Counted from the stretch's first letter, positions 18,212 to 28,842 are shown. The stretch is DNA of 43,056 bases from Candidatus Methylacidiphilales bacterium (GCA_030054035.1 JASGCS010000008.1:34801-77856); one strand, 5' to 3'. Numbers and translations: made by a program. The notes: generated by a model from the sequence alone, not told the origin.

Positions 18212-19267
18212 ATGAGCAAATGCGCACTGATAACTGGTATAACTGGACAAGATGGAGCATACCTTGCTCAATTTCTACTTGATAAAGGCTACACTGTCCA
18301 TGGAATCAAGCGCCGCACTTCACTTTTTAACACTGCAAGAATAGACCATCTCTTAGCACGAGCAGAACATGGTGAATTAAATTTTCATTTACATCATGGC
18401 GATATGACCGATTCCAGTTCGCTTATTTCAATTATGGAACGATCTCAACCAGATGAGATTTACAATTTAGCGGCCCAGAGTCATGTTGCGGTTAGTTTTG
18501 AAGAGCCAGAATATACCGCCAACTCAGACGCCTTAGGTACGCTACGAATGTTGGAGGCAATAAGAATTCTAAAGTTAGGACATACATCAAAATTTTACCA
18601 GGCCTCAACTTCCGAGCTCTACGGCATGTCGCAAGGGAAAATTTTCAACGAAGAAACTCCTTTTTATCCAAGAAGTCCTTACGGGGTAGCTAAACTGTAT
18701 GCCTACTGGATCACAGTTAATTACAGGGAAGCATATCAGATCTTTGCTTGTAATGGAATTTTATTTAATCATGAATCTCCCATTCGTGGTGAGACATTTG
18801 TCACTAGAAAAATCACAAGAGGACTCACTCGGATATATTGTGGATTACAAAAAACTCTCCGACTTGGAAACCTTAATTCCAAAAGAGATTGGGGACATGC
18901 CAAAGATTATGTAGAAGCTCAATGGTTAATGCTTCAACAAGACACACCGAAAGATTATGTTATTGCTAGTGGGCAACAATTATCAGTACGGGAGTTTGCA
19001 ACAAAAGTTGCGCTTTTGCTTGGAATGAAGTTAACTTGGACTGGTAAAGATGCCAATGAAAAAGGCATAGATGAAAAAGGCAATGTCATTATTGAAGTGC
19101 ACCCTAGGTATTACCGACCAACAGAAGTGGAGTACTTGTTAGGGGATGCTTCAAAAGCTCATAGAGAATTAGGTTGGAAACCTAAAATCACCGTTGAAGC
19201 GCTAGTTCAAGAAATGACTAAACATGATTTGGCTCTTGCCAAACAAGAAAAGTTACTATCCACTTAA
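18212..19267 (+). CDS. gmd: GDP-mannose 4,6-dehydratase
   Basis: Gmd converts GDP-D-mannose to GDP-4-keto-6-deoxy-D-mannose, the first committed step toward GDP-L-fucose and related sugars. The 351-residue protein has the NAD(P)-binding [12 protein letters not shown] near the start, VHGIKRRTS, the STSELYG active-site strand, and the catalytic Tyr-Lys pair in [26 protein letters not shown] and a late [11 protein letters not shown] element are also typical. Length is close to the family norm (about 345-375). It forms a pair with fcl (8-bp gap), so the pathway to GDP-L-fucose is complete here. Confidence 0.95.
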   Translation: MSKCALITGITGQDGAYLAQFLLDKGYTVHGIKRRTSLFNTARIDHLLARAEHGELNFHLHHGDMTDSSSLISIMERSQPDEIYNLAAQSHVAVSFEEPEYTANSDALGTLRMLEAIRILKLGHTSKFYQASTSELYGMSQGKIFNEETPFYPRSPYGVAKLYAYWITVNYREAYQIFACNGILFNHESPIRGETFVTRKITRGLTRIYCGLQKTLRLGNLNSKRDWGHAKDYVEAQWLMLQQDTPKDYVIASGQQLSVREFATKVALLLGMKLTWTGKDANEKGIDEKGNVIIEVHPRYYRPTEVEYLLGDASKAHRELGWKPKITVEALVQEMTKHDLALAKQEKLLST

Positions 19268-19275
19268 GATTTGCC

Positions 19276-20220
19276 ATGGATAAGCAAACAAGAATTTACC
19301 TTGCTGGCCACCTGGGGTTGGCAGGTTCAGCCATTGCTCGTGCATTGCGCGCTTCAGGCTACCAGAATATTATTACTAAAAACCATCAGGATCTTGAATT
19401 ATTAGATCAAGTTGCTACCGACAACTTTTTCAAAGCATACCAACCTCAAGTGGTAATTCTATGCGCAGCTAAAGTTGGAGGAATCTTAGCAAACAGCACT
19501 TACCCGTATGATTTTTGTTATCAAAATTTATCTATTCAAAATAATGTGATTAGCTCAGCTCATAAATACAATGTTCAGCGTTTTATTTTTTTAGCTTCAA
19601 GTTGTATTTATCCTAAATTAGCATCTCAACCAATTCGCGAAGAATACTTACTAACTGGTACTTTAGAAGAAACCAACCATGCCTATGCCATTGCTAAACT
19701 TGCTGGGGTTGAATTAATTAATTCACTGCGAAAGCAACATAATCGAAGTTACATTACTCTTATGCCGACCAACCTCTATGGAATAGGTGATTCGTACGAT
19801 ACAAACCACAGTCATGTCTTTGCCGCACTGATTAAGAAAATACATCAGGCAAAAATTTCCAATCAACCAACGGTTACTCTTTGGGGAACTGGTAAACCAC
19901 GCAGAGAGTTTCTTTTTAGTGATGACCTCGGCGATGCGGTGTGCCATTTATTACAATTAGATGAGCCAACTTTTACTAGCTTTGATATGTTAAATGTAGG
20001 AGTTGGCAGAGACGGTACTATCCTAGAGCTTGCCCAAACCATTGCTCAAATACTACAAACAAATGTAACGTTCACTTTTGATACCAGTAAACCAGACGGC
20101 ACGCCACAGAAACTACTTGATGTTTCCAGATTAAAATCCCTTGGCTGGAGTGCAAAGACCCCGCTGGAAACGGGTGTTTCAATCGCCTATCAAGATTTTC
20201 TTCAAAATCATTCTACATGA
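19276..20220 (+). CDS. fcl: GDP-L-fucose synthase
   Basis: Fcl (WcaG) is an epimerase-reductase that turns GDP-4-keto-6-deoxymannose into GDP-L-fucose with NADPH. The 314-residue protein has the glycine motif [21 protein letters not shown], the SSCIYPK serine region and the YAIAKLAG Tyr-Lys motif. [11 protein letters not shown] and a later [14 protein letters not shown] complete the family pattern. It is directly downstream of gmd and its stop overlaps the murJ start (ATGA at 20217-20220). The fucose product would feed O-antigen, capsule or glycoprotein synthesis; no glycosyltransferase is in the window. Confidence 0.95.
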   Translation: MDKQTRIYLAGHLGLAGSAIARALRASGYQNIITKNHQDLELLDQVATDNFFKAYQPQVVILCAAKVGGILANSTYPYDFCYQNLSIQNNVISSAHKYNVQRFIFLASSCIYPKLASQPIREEYLLTGTLEETNHAYAIAKLAGVELINSLRKQHNRSYITLMPTNLYGIGDSYDTNHSHVFAALIKKIHQAKISNQPTVTLWGTGKPRREFLFSDDLGDAVCHLLQLDEPTFTSFDMLNVGVGRDGTILELAQTIAQILQTNVTFTFDTSKPDGTPQKLLDVSRLKSLGWSAKTPLETGVSIAYQDFLQNHST

Positions 20221-21821
20221 GCATCGCAAAACCGCGAACAGGTAAACAATTATTTGCATCAGGTGCAATAGTTGGGGGGTGCACTTTATTATCTAAAGCC
20301 ACCGGACTGTTTCGGGATATGCTCATGGCAAAAGTATTTGGTGCCAGCGCCTTTGTAGATGCTTTTTTTGTCGCTTTGCGAATTCCTAATTTCTTTAGAC
20401 GCACGTTAGGTGAAGGGGTATTTAGCAATGCCTTTATCCCGGTGTACGCTAAAACTATTGCTACCGACCAACAATCAAGCAACTTGCTCGTCTCAGAAGT
20501 ATCAGTGGTTTTATCATGTACCTTATTAAGCATTTGTACTTTGTTTATCGTGTTTGCTCCTATAGTCATTACCATTTTTGCACCTGGTTTTTCTGACAAT
20601 GTAGAGCAGGCAGAAGCCGCTACGATAATGCTTAGATGTACCATGCCTTATTTATTCTTCATATCGCTTTCAGCCATGCTGGTTGGGATTCTCAACACGC
20701 ATAACAGGTTTGTCTATGGAGCAATCGCCCCAACATTATTTAATATTTGTATTATTGGAGCTATTTTAATTGGTCAATATATGCAATTAATTTCTTTGCA
20801 TATTTTATACCTATCCTCAATTGCAGTTTCTCTTTCAGGGTTGCTGCAATGGGTCATGCTCAGAATCGCTATTTCTAAACATGGGCATCCGTGGATTCCA
20901 ACGCTTAACAAATCTTTACGCCATGCAAAAGAAGTAATACGATTGATGCTCCCTTCTATGGTTGCTTCCAGTGCGTTTCAAATTAACGCTCTTGTTGATA
21001 CCATTATCGCATCAATGTTAGTAGTGGGAAGCATAACTTGGTTATACTACGGGGATCGGCTTATGGAAGTACCACTTGGTATTTTTGCCATTGCAATAGG
21101 GAGTGTGCTCCTACCTGCGCTAGCCAGATCCTATGCTGTTCAAGACACCAATGAATTTCACAAAACGATTGCTTGGGGAGTACGATTAGTACTTTTTGTC
21201 TCACTACCATCCTTGGTAGGCTTAACAATTTTGGCGACGCCTATTATTCAAACATTTTTTCAATATGGGGCATTTACCAGTTTAGATGTCAAGCTAACTG
21301 CATATAGTTTGATTGGATATGTGGTTGGACTACCGGCACTGATGTTGATTAAAGTATACTCTTCAGCTTGGTTTGCATTACAAGATAGCAAAAAACCAAT
21401 GATGGCTGGATTATTATCACTCGGTATGCACCTAGCTCTATCAATAGGAGTGTTATTGACTTGGGTGCTGTTATCAGGAGAAAACAAACCCCAATGGCTT
21501 CATGTTCTCTTAGCACTCGCGACAAGCGCAAGCGCCTTAGTTAATTGTTTTTTATTACGACAATGGTTGCTTGATAATTTTAAAGAGTATTACAAAACCC
21601 ATTCTGATGGTTGGGACATTGTGCCTAAGCTGACAATCGCTTGTATTGCAATGGCAACAATTCTTTTGATTGCAAAAGAATATATTGTTATCGCAGATGG
21701 TACATTTCTGTTCAGACTTATTCAGCTCACTACCATGATTACCATTGGTACAGTGGTATTTTTTGTTACAATTACCTTAGTAGGTATCAATGTTCGTTTG
21801 CTCATTACAGAAAAACAATAG
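20217..21821 (+). CDS. murJ: Lipid II flippase
   Basis: MurJ (MviN) moves lipid II across the inner membrane for peptidoglycan synthesis. The 534-residue protein is almost entirely membrane segments (about 14). It has the family signature early on: [19 protein letters not shown], then [16 protein letters not shown] and [12 protein letters not shown]. These include the conserved arginines and acidic residue of the N-lobe. [20 protein letters not shown] and the later [10 protein letters not shown] are also typical. The start overlaps the fcl stop by 4 nt and its end overlaps ribF by 32 nt, so fcl, murJ and ribF are likely translated in a coupled chain. Confidence 0.95.
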   Translation: MSIAKPRTGKQLFASGAIVGGCTLLSKATGLFRDMLMAKVFGASAFVDAFFVALRIPNFFRRTLGEGVFSNAFIPVYAKTIATDQQSSNLLVSEVSVVLSCTLLSICTLFIVFAPIVITIFAPGFSDNVEQAEAATIMLRCTMPYLFFISLSAMLVGILNTHNRFVYGAIAPTLFNICIIGAILIGQYMQLISLHILYLSSIAVSLSGLLQWVMLRIAISKHGHPWIPTLNKSLRHAKEVIRLMLPSMVASSAFQINALVDTIIASMLVVGSITWLYYGDRLMEVPLGIFAIAIGSVLLPALARSYAVQDTNEFHKTIAWGVRLVLFVSLPSLVGLTILATPIIQTFFQYGAFTSLDVKLTAYSLIGYVVGLPALMLIKVYSSAWFALQDSKKPMMAGLLSLGMHLALSIGVLLTWVLLSGENKPQWLHVLLALATSASALVNCFLLRQWLLDNFKEYYKTHSDGWDIVPKLTIACIAMATILLIAKEYIVIADGTFLFRLIQLTTMITIGTVVFFVTITLVGINVRLLITEKQ

Positions 21822-22758
21822 TCATACGTCTTTTCAAAACGCCATTATCACGATTGGAAATTACGATGGCATACACCTCGGGCATCAATCCTTAATCCGT
21901 GTTTTACTCCAAATTGCTGCAGAGCAAAATAAAGTGAGTTTAGTATTAACATTTGAACCAAGTATTCAACAACATTTTGCTAAAACTAAATTAATTGAGG
22001 TAAATCCCAACAATCCCAACAATCTTATGAGCGGGCAATTAAATCTTGGAGGGCTGAGAAGAAAATTTGAAGTATTAAAAACTATGGGGGTAGATTTTTT
22101 GGCAGTGGCATCGCCAAAACATTCTTTTATTTCCATGTCTGCAGAAAACTTTATTAGCAACATATTAGTAGAAAGATTAGCAATTGATACCATACTTGTT
22201 GGAAAAGATTTTCATTTTGGTCATAAAAGACTCGGCACTATCGCCACACTACAACAGCAAACTAAATTCAAAACTATAGTATTTCCTGATACCTGTGACA
22301 GCAATCAAAGGATCAGTAGCACAAATATTAGAACGCTGATCAATATGGGAAGGATTACTGAAGCAACTAGACTGCTAGGTTCGCCACTGAGTGGGTATGG
22401 CAGGATAGTGCGTGGATTAGGCATAGGGGCATCGCTTGGCTTTCCCACTGCAAATATATATAGTACCAACCTTCAATCATGGCCGATGGGAGTATACATT
22501 GCCAAAATGCATCGCAACAAAAATAATATTAGAACTGCTCATCTCTGCGCTTTAAGTATTGGGACCAGGCCGACGATTGCCCATGCTGTCGGAAAAGTAA
22601 TTGAGGCTCATCTTTTAGATTATTCTGGGAGTCTCTATGGGGAATGGGTACACATTGAAATGCTAGACAAGATTAGAGACCAAGAGCGCTACCATACTAG
22701 AGAAGCATTAATATCTGCGATTGCACATGATTGCGCATTGGTGCGCACATGGAAATAA
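21790..22758 (+). CDS. ribF: Bifunctional riboflavin kinase / FAD synthetase
   Basis: RibF phosphorylates riboflavin to FMN and adenylylates FMN to FAD. The 322-residue protein has the nucleotidyltransferase motif TIGNYDGIHLGHQ near residues 20-33, VGKDFHFGHKR and RISSTNIRTLI. The flavokinase half begins at GYGRIVRG, with GFPTAN and GTRPTI. ATG 21790 lies inside murJ (32-nt overlap) with an AGG 5 nt upstream; no other in-frame start fits before the first motif. Its stop directly abuts the stop of the convergent TonB-receptor gene. Confidence 0.94.
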   Translation: MFVCSLQKNNSHTSFQNAIITIGNYDGIHLGHQSLIRVLLQIAAEQNKVSLVLTFEPSIQQHFAKTKLIEVNPNNPNNLMSGQLNLGGLRRKFEVLKTMGVDFLAVASPKHSFISMSAENFISNILVERLAIDTILVGKDFHFGHKRLGTIATLQQQTKFKTIVFPDTCDSNQRISSTNIRTLINMGRITEATRLLGSPLSGYGRIVRGLGIGASLGFPTANIYSTNLQSWPMGVYIAKMHRNKNNIRTAHLCALSIGTRPTIAHAVGKVIEAHLLDYSGSLYGEWVHIEMLDKIRDQERYHTREALISAIAHDCALVRTWK

Positions 22759-24873
22759 CTAAAACTTTCCTTCAATAATAAATGTAGGGAAAAAATTACC
22801 GCTGGTTTGTTCTTTAGGATTATTGTAGTTAACATAATTGTCGCCATAATCATAGCCTGAAGTATTCGGCCTAATTAAATCCGAGGCGCTAACTAATTCA
22901 ATTTTATAACTCCAGTTAGAATCTCGCTCCTTGTAAGTAAAACCAAAATCAAATTGAAAAAATAACGGTAGCCTGCTCTCCTTGTATCCTTCGTAAACAG
23001 GAAGGTAATAATCAACATCTTTGCCCGCAACTTGAATAGTCTGTTTTTCGCTTCGGCCTATGACTCTAGTGAACGGCTGCCCATCATGAAGAATTGATCT
23101 TATCCCCCAAGTCCAATTGCTATCACTGGATATCACATCGCCAAATGCTAGATTAAAAGAATTAGGTTGATCTCCTGAATATGGATAACTAGCTTCACTG
23201 TTACTATTTTTTCTTTTCCCACTACTGCGCGATAGTGCCACATACAGAGAACTATCTCTGGAATAGGTTTTTCTAAACTCAACATCTATGCCACTAGCTT
23301 TTCCAATCGCAGTACCCACTACACATTTAATACACCCCGGTACTGGTTGGATGCCTAACCGTTCGGTTGGCTTATTCCATAATTCTACTTTCCAGAACAG
23401 CCCATCTTGATTAGTACCTGAGAACCCCAATATCTGATGTTGTGTTTTTATCAAATCAATCACGCCTGGCTGACCAAAAGTTTCCGTTAAATAAATATCA
23501 TCTTGCAACTGCACATAGGTGCCGTAGAGAATATATGCTTTAGCATTTACATCTGGGAAGGGAAACTCCAGTCTATACCTATCAGAAAAACCTGAATAAT
23601 AATATTTTTTTCCTTTTGCGACATTATTGCTTAATGCAACATTAATACCTCGCGTGCCGATGCTAACCAGCACTGCAGGATCTGTGTAGGTATAGGTCCA
23701 GTAGGGCTCTATGGATAAAAAATCGTCTCTTTCGTTGGCTGAAGTTTTTTGGGTTTTAATTAATCCTGGAAATTGAGAGCCAGTATCATTTGAAGGAGGA
23801 GCAGTAATATACCCATCCGCAAAAGCAAATACTTTCCTAGTATCAACTCCAATAAAAAACTGATTTTTTTCATTTAAATAAAACTCATGTCGACTCAGCA
23901 CTTCAACCCCTTTCAATTTTGTATCTATGCCATAAGGTTTTCCTGGCTCTGGATCGTTCGCTCCCGCAGTCTGCGTGCCTAATGTAATAAAACTAGTATT
24001 TTCATACAAATTAACATATTGGGAAGATTGATACCAGCCACCGACATTTTCTATCCAACGAACACCGGCAACGGTAAAGCCTCTACTAAAATTTGCAGCG
24101 CCTAAAAATGTTGGGTCATCGGTTTTCTCAAATAAAATTCCCGTGGTGTCATCACTTTTGATTACGGTAAAATCAACAAAACCATTTTCAGTTTTAGAAT
24201 GAAGTCTGGCTTGGATATCATAAAATTTTGGGAATTGAGTGAAGGTAACCCCAGTATTCAATTTTAGATTTTTCAAAAAGAAATCTAGATAGCTTCGGCG
24301 CGCAGCAAACCAAAAACTCTCAGTCTCACTTAATGGCCCCTCTAATAAAAAACCAATCTCAGTACCAAATCTATACTCATGATGAAATGTATCTTCTCGA
24401 GGATTGCGCAAGCGCACATCAATTACCCCGCCTACTGCATTGGCATACTTACTACTAAACCCGCCAAGGATTACATCAAAACCTTCAATCAGAGATGAGT
24501 TCACTACAGAATATGATTGTGAACCACCAAAATGAAATATATAACCTACTGGCAACCAATCTACAATATATTGATTATCGACTAGATTTGAACCACGAAT
24601 GTAATACCCTTGATCAGGACCAAAACTATTGGCCTGTGGCGGAGAAACACCAGATATGATTTGAATAGCGCTGAGAATGTCTCCTCTTCCACCTGGCACT
24701 TGGCTAGCTTCTTCTATTGAAAAAGTTGTTGCACTACTTCCATTGTCAATGACCCTACCTATAATTTCAACTTCTTCGTCAGCTCCTAAAGCAGAAAAAG
24801 GCACTTGGAAAAGGGATATGAATGATACTACTAAACAAAGATTTCGATATTTTACTAATTGAAACAACCACAT
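22759..24873 (-). CDS. TonB-dependent outer-membrane receptor
   Basis: The 704-residue protein has a signal peptide (LVVSFISLFQVPFSALG) and then a short leader (EVEIIGRVIDN). The plug domain covers about residues 50-160 (GGRGDILSAIQIISGV, GYYIRGSN, VILGGFSSKYANAVGGVIDV). The rest is a 22-strand-type barrel ending in FIIEGKF with C-terminal Phe. It imports a substrate using TonB energy. No regulator, uptake operon or metal-binding clue is nearby, so the ligand is open; a CXXC (CIKC) in an extracellular region is notable. It converges on ribF with no intergenic base and no visible terminator. Confidence 0.87.
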   Translation of the reverse strand: MWLFQLVKYRNLCLVVSFISLFQVPFSALGADEEVEIIGRVIDNGSSATTFSIEEASQVPGGRGDILSAIQIISGVSPPQANSFGPDQGYYIRGSNLVDNQYIVDWLPVGYIFHFGGSQSYSVVNSSLIEGFDVILGGFSSKYANAVGGVIDVRLRNPREDTFHHEYRFGTEIGFLLEGPLSETESFWFAARRSYLDFFLKNLKLNTGVTFTQFPKFYDIQARLHSKTENGFVDFTVIKSDDTTGILFEKTDDPTFLGAANFSRGFTVAGVRWIENVGGWYQSSQYVNLYENTSFITLGTQTAGANDPEPGKPYGIDTKLKGVEVLSRHEFYLNEKNQFFIGVDTRKVFAFADGYITAPPSNDTGSQFPGLIKTQKTSANERDDFLSIEPYWTYTYTDPAVLVSIGTRGINVALSNNVAKGKKYYYSGFSDRYRLEFPFPDVNAKAYILYGTYVQLQDDIYLTETFGQPGVIDLIKTQHQILGFSGTNQDGLFWKVELWNKPTERLGIQPVPGCIKCVVGTAIGKASGIDVEFRKTYSRDSSLYVALSRSSGKRKNSNSEASYPYSGDQPNSFNLAFGDVISSDSNWTWGIRSILHDGQPFTRVIGRSEKQTIQVAGKDVDYYLPVYEGYKESRLPLFFQFDFGFTYKERDSNWSYKIELVSASDLIRPNTSGYDYGDNYVNYNNPKEQTSGNFFPTFIIEGKF

Positions 24874-25000
24874 ACCATTATTATAGTGTCAATCATTTAA
24901 ATTTCTAGTCACACCACGATTACAATTCAGAGCAACTAGTAGCGCTAACCTGTAAAATAAAGACATTATTAGCAACCAGTAGCTTCAATAAAATACTCCA

Positions 25001-28000
25001 GTGAATAACCCAGATCATAATAATAGACCCAAGCACCTAAAAGATACAGTACATCTTCCGCAGACTGACTTTCCTATGAAGGCAAATCTAGCCACTAAAG
25101 AGCCTGAGATGCTTAAGCAATGGGAAATAGAAAATATCTATGACACTATCGAAGAAAACACCAAAGACAAAAAAGATACCTTTATTCTCCATGATGGCCC
25201 TCCCTACGCTAATGGAGACATTCATATCGGTCATGCAGTAAATAAAATACTAAAAGATATAATTGTCAGAAGCCAGCTACTCCTCGGTAAAAAGATAGAG
25301 TATCGTCCAGGATGGGATTGCCATGGGCTACCAATAGAACTTGCCGTAGAAAAAAAATATGGCAAAGGCAAATTAAGCAACGATGAATTTAGAAAAAAAT
25401 GTCGCGAGTATGCTGAAGAACAAATTACCAAACAAATGCAGGACTTCAAACGATTGGGGGTGCTGGCAGATTGGCAACGCCCCTACAAAACTATGGCATT
25501 TGAAACAGAAGCCAAGACCGTAGAAGCACTCAAAACAATTTGGAAAAATAAAAAATTAGTGCGCGGTGCTAAACCAGTACATTGGTGCATAGACTGCAAA
25601 TCCGCTCTCGCAGAAGCAGAAGTTGAATATAACGACCACAGCTCACATTCCCTATATGTCTCATTCCCAATCGCAGCGCAACCAACTAACCATGCTACCA
25701 TTCCACAGAACACAGCATTAGTAATATGGACGACAACTCCTTGGACACTCCCTGCCAATCAAGCAGTGTGCCTTAACCCTACCGCAGAGTATCAATTAAT
25801 TCAGATCACCAACCTCAAGCATCAAAGCTCCATCACCAACTACCTTATCGCTAAATCATTAGCAGAGAACTTTATTCACACCATCACAAAAACCCATGAA
25901 CATTGCACCGCCACCATCCTTACCAACATGTATCTCGGCAATCAACTCTCGCTCACCCTACACCACCCTTTTATAAAAAATAAAATCGTACCAGTAGTGC
26001 AAGGAGACTTTGTTGCACTTGACACAGGTACAGGGGCAGTCCATATTGCACCTGCGCATGGCCTAGATGACTACTACATTGGAATTAAATATAACCTTCC
26101 CAATACTACCAGCATCAATGAGCAAGGCGTCTTCACCCCTGACCCATCCAACACCAATGCATGGGATAATCAGTTCTACGCCAAAGCTAATCAAATCATC
26201 TTAGACACCCTTCAATCACAAGGTAATCTCATACACCATGAAACCTACCAACATAGCTATCCCCATTGCTGGAGACATAAATCACCTGTGATATTTAGAG
26301 CAACGCCACAATGGTTTATCTCCATAGACCAAAAAGCAGCACAAGATGCCATTAAAGAATCTCAGTGGTTTCCAAATTGGGGGCAAGAGAGAATTTCCAA
26401 AATGGTAGCTGGGCGAACAGAGTGGTGCGTCTCCCGTCAAAGAATCTGGGGCACACCCATACCCATAGTCGTCTATAAAGAAACAGGCGAACCTCATGAA
26501 TCATTTAACGATACAAGCGACAATAGCCTGCAAACAAAAATATTCAATTTAGCAATTAAAACAATTAGTGAAGGAGGCATAGAGGCATGGCATAGCAACC
26601 TCCCAGAACTTCTATCACTACTTAAAAATGAAAATAAAAATGACGCACTCACCATCGCCTCTGACACGATGGATGTCTGGTTTGATTCTGGCGTAACGCA
26701 CCATTCGGTGCTGAATGATAGAAAACATAATCGCCCGAAACAAGACAGCAATCAGGGAAACCATCAAACACCAACTGAGACAATTCTCTACCTAGAGGGC
26801 TCAGACCAACATCGTGGATGGTTTCAATCATCACTGCTCACCTCAGTTGCCATGCATGGCTATGGCGCACCCTATGATCATGTCCTCACCCATGGATTTG
26901 TCGTTGATGAAAAGGGACATAAAATGTCCAAATCACTCGGCAATGTCATAGCACCACAAACCATCCTAAAAACACTAGGCGCAGATATCCTAAGGCTCTG
27001 GGTCGCCAGCAGCGACACCACCAATGAAATAAAAATTTCAGACACCATCCTTCAGCAACATGCAGATGCCTATAGAAAAATCAGAAACACCCTACGCTAC
27101 CTACATAGCAATCTCAATGACTTCAATCCTAAAACAGATACCCTGCCATTTGAAGAGCTGTTGCTCATTGACCAGTGGGTTGTACTTCAGATTATTTTAT
27201 TGAAAAATAAATTCTTAGAACTCAGCGCAGCTTATGATTTCAGTAATGCTGTACATGAGATTATAAATTTCTGTACCGTTACATTAAGTAACTATTACCT
27301 TGATCTAAACAAAGACAGAATGTACACTGGAGCAAAAAATGGCCGACCAAGAAAGTCTGCCCAAACTGCTATGGATATTGCTCTTACTACTTTAATAGAA
27401 CTTTTATCTCCAATATTTCCATTCACTACCAAAGAAATAAAACATTTCTATCGCTATGAAATAGGTGGCTTCAATTACAGCATACCAAATGAGAATAAAT
27501 TAGATTTATTTTTAACGCAAATAGATATTCAAAATAAATTTCAACAAAGTGGATGGATCAAACCAGGTATGATTATGACATTTACTCATATGCTTCAGAA
27601 TGTTCATCCTGGAAAACTTTCTGTATTTGATTATATATTTATTTATTTCAATTATTTAATATTGCTTAAAAATACCTACGAGACTAAAATGGAGCCACAC
27701 AGAAAAGAAGGCACTATCGGCTCTTCTTTAGAAAGTGAAGTGCAAATTATTTGCGATCAGAACACCTATGATCTTCTCACACCACTCGGCGATGAATTGA
27801 GGCATCTTTTCATCTGCTCTAAAGTCGCACTATCAATTGATAGCACTAAAAAAAATATCAGTGAGATTGAACTTCAGGTCACCAAGTGCCCACACACCAA
27901 ATGCGAACGATGTTGGCATTATGAAGAGTCTTGCACAGATTATACCTTTGCAGATGGCTCACACAATACTATATGTAGTAGATGCATTACTAATCTTGAA

Positions 28001-28036
28001 AACCCTGATACAGGGGAAGAAAGAAGATATTTATAG
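25001..28036 (+). CDS. ileS: Isoleucyl-tRNA synthetase
   Basis: The frame starts at GTG 25001, the only usable start before the conserved LPQTDFPMKANLATKEPEML block. Class I motifs are present: PPYANGDIHIGHAVNK (HIGH) and KMSKSLGN (KMSKS). The editing domain lies between about 190 and 410, followed by YLEGSDQHRGWFQSSLL and a C-terminal zinc finger (CERCW, then CSRC). At 1011 residues it is longer than the ~940 of E. coli. Up to about 27175 codons are relatively C-rich, whereas the last ~860 bp (anticodon-binding and zinc parts) are far more AT-rich, suggesting a mosaic gene. A degenerate copy of part of the 3' end lies at 32121-32165. No ribosome-binding site is evident. Confidence 0.95.
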   Translation: MNNPDHNNRPKHLKDTVHLPQTDFPMKANLATKEPEMLKQWEIENIYDTIEENTKDKKDTFILHDGPPYANGDIHIGHAVNKILKDIIVRSQLLLGKKIEYRPGWDCHGLPIELAVEKKYGKGKLSNDEFRKKCREYAEEQITKQMQDFKRLGVLADWQRPYKTMAFETEAKTVEALKTIWKNKKLVRGAKPVHWCIDCKSALAEAEVEYNDHSSHSLYVSFPIAAQPTNHATIPQNTALVIWTTTPWTLPANQAVCLNPTAEYQLIQITNLKHQSSITNYLIAKSLAENFIHTITKTHEHCTATILTNMYLGNQLSLTLHHPFIKNKIVPVVQGDFVALDTGTGAVHIAPAHGLDDYYIGIKYNLPNTTSINEQGVFTPDPSNTNAWDNQFYAKANQIILDTLQSQGNLIHHETYQHSYPHCWRHKSPVIFRATPQWFISIDQKAAQDAIKESQWFPNWGQERISKMVAGRTEWCVSRQRIWGTPIPIVVYKETGEPHESFNDTSDNSLQTKIFNLAIKTISEGGIEAWHSNLPELLSLLKNENKNDALTIASDTMDVWFDSGVTHHSVLNDRKHNRPKQDSNQGNHQTPTETILYLEGSDQHRGWFQSSLLTSVAMHGYGAPYDHVLTHGFVVDEKGHKMSKSLGNVIAPQTILKTLGADILRLWVASSDTTNEIKISDTILQQHADAYRKIRNTLRYLHSNLNDFNPKTDTLPFEELLLIDQWVVLQIILLKNKFLELSAAYDFSNAVHEIINFCTVTLSNYYLDLNKDRMYTGAKNGRPRKSAQTAMDIALTTLIELLSPIFPFTTKEIKHFYRYEIGGFNYSIPNENKLDLFLTQIDIQNKFQQSGWIKPGMIMTFTHMLQNVHPGKLSVFDYIFIYFNYLILLKNTYETKMEPHRKEGTIGSSLESEVQIICDQNTYDLLTPLGDELRHLFICSKVALSIDSTKKNISEIELQVTKCPHTKCERCWHYEESCTDYTFADGSHNTICSRCITNLENPDTGEERRYL

Positions 28037-28664
28037 TTTGATCCCTTAGAAAAGTAAAAACCTAATCAATAAATCTTTGTATTTCTAGAGGACAAGAGAA
28101 GCCAAGTAATTCTTTTATTAACTTTGCGCACCTTCGAGCAACAACACTCTAGCGTGCAAAGAATCTTGCTTTTCTGATATCCGAGTAATATCTAACCTAA
28201 CCACATGAATATCATTAGCAACTTCTTTAAACCCCTTGGCCATTTCAGCTCTTAATTCGGTAATTTCATTTTTAAATTCTTTTCTTAATTCTTTACTTTC
28301 TTGAACTAATTCTTTAATTTGAAAAATCAATTCAGCAAACTTATCATCTACATTCTTAAACTTATCATCCACATTCTTAAATTTATCATCCACATTCTTA
28401 AACTTTTCATCCACAAGTTTAAACTTATCGTCCATCTTTTGGTCAAGTGATGCTTGGCAGACTCCCATTAAATTAAATCTATGCATACAATAAACAAACA
28501 GTATCAATACTGCTATATTAAACTGTGACAAATCTTTAATCAAAGTAATTACATTTTCCATGGCATCTCCATTTTATTATAATCATTTAGTTTTATGCAT
28601 ATCTTATTATTATAAAAATATAAAACGATGAGGGAAATTCAGATTTTTTTACCTACTAAATAAC
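28032..28664. repeat. Long direct repeat R, left copy (633 bp)
   Basis: This segment matches 31474-32118 in the same orientation, with only scattered differences plus two in-frame indels (21 nt more here, 33 nt less). It begins at the ileS stop codon and ends at ATAAC, where unrelated flanks begin (here an IS3 transposase fragment). It holds a coiled-coil gene and its promoter region. Recombination between the copies would remove about 3.4 kb. Confidence 0.85.
28118..28561 (-). CDS. Membrane-anchored coiled-coil protein, left copy
   Basis: The 147-residue protein starts with one membrane helix (about 10-32, FNIAVLILFVYCMH) and continues as one long coiled coil. The middle holds tandem seven-residue repeats (DDKFKNV and variants, four in a row, 21-nt period). 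An 11-residue-type stretch (LRKEFKNEITE, LRAEMAKGFKE) and a final helix ending in LLEGAQS follow. GGAG lies 6 nt before the ATG. The architecture resembles small membrane-tethered coiled-coil proteins of unknown function. It converges on ileS, and a 151-residue near-identical copy lies at 31560-32015. No function can be assigned. Confidence 0.65.
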   Translation of the reverse strand: MENVITLIKDLSQFNIAVLILFVYCMHRFNLMGVCQASLDQKMDDKFKLVDEKFKNVDDKFKNVDDKFKNVDDKFAELIFQIKELVQESKELRKEFKNEITELRAEMAKGFKEVANDIHVVRLDITRISEKQDSLHARVLLLEGAQS

Positions 28665-28842
28665 GACTCTTGAAAGTTTCAATGGTAAGTTTAGAAACGA
28701 ACTTTTAAATAAAGCGTACTTCACAAATATTCAAGATGTTAGTGAGAAGATTAATAAATACCAGAAGTATTTCAACGAAGAACGACCACATAGCGCACTT
28801 AAGTATCAATCACCCATGCAATTCTTGAGTGCTGTAGGTTAG
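28665..28842 (+). mobile_element. IS3-family transposase remnant (C-terminal part)
   Basis: In the frame ending at TAG 28842 the translation begins at 28669 with LESFNGKFRNELLNKAYF. It continues to NEERPHSALKY, QSPMQF and SAVG, the characteristic end of the IS3-family OrfB DDE integrase, including the final catalytic-region Glu (in the ESFNG block). Everything upstream of the DDE glutamate block is missing, cut at the edge of repeat R. About 60 bp of possible IS right end follows, but no matching left end was found. It is a dead fragment. Confidence 0.8.

Noticed and set aside
20213-20644. 143-codon minus-strand frame inside murJ
   Set aside because: It is antisense to a clearly conserved murJ coding region, with no supporting signals.
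22750-22765. Terminator between ribF and the TonB receptor
   Set aside because: The two stop codons abut with no intergenic base and no hairpin was found, so transcripts probably overlap.
28320-28420. 21-bp tandem repeats that might suggest a CRISPR-like or VNTR element
   Set aside because: They are contiguous without spacers and encode in-frame seven-residue coiled-coil units on the minus strand.
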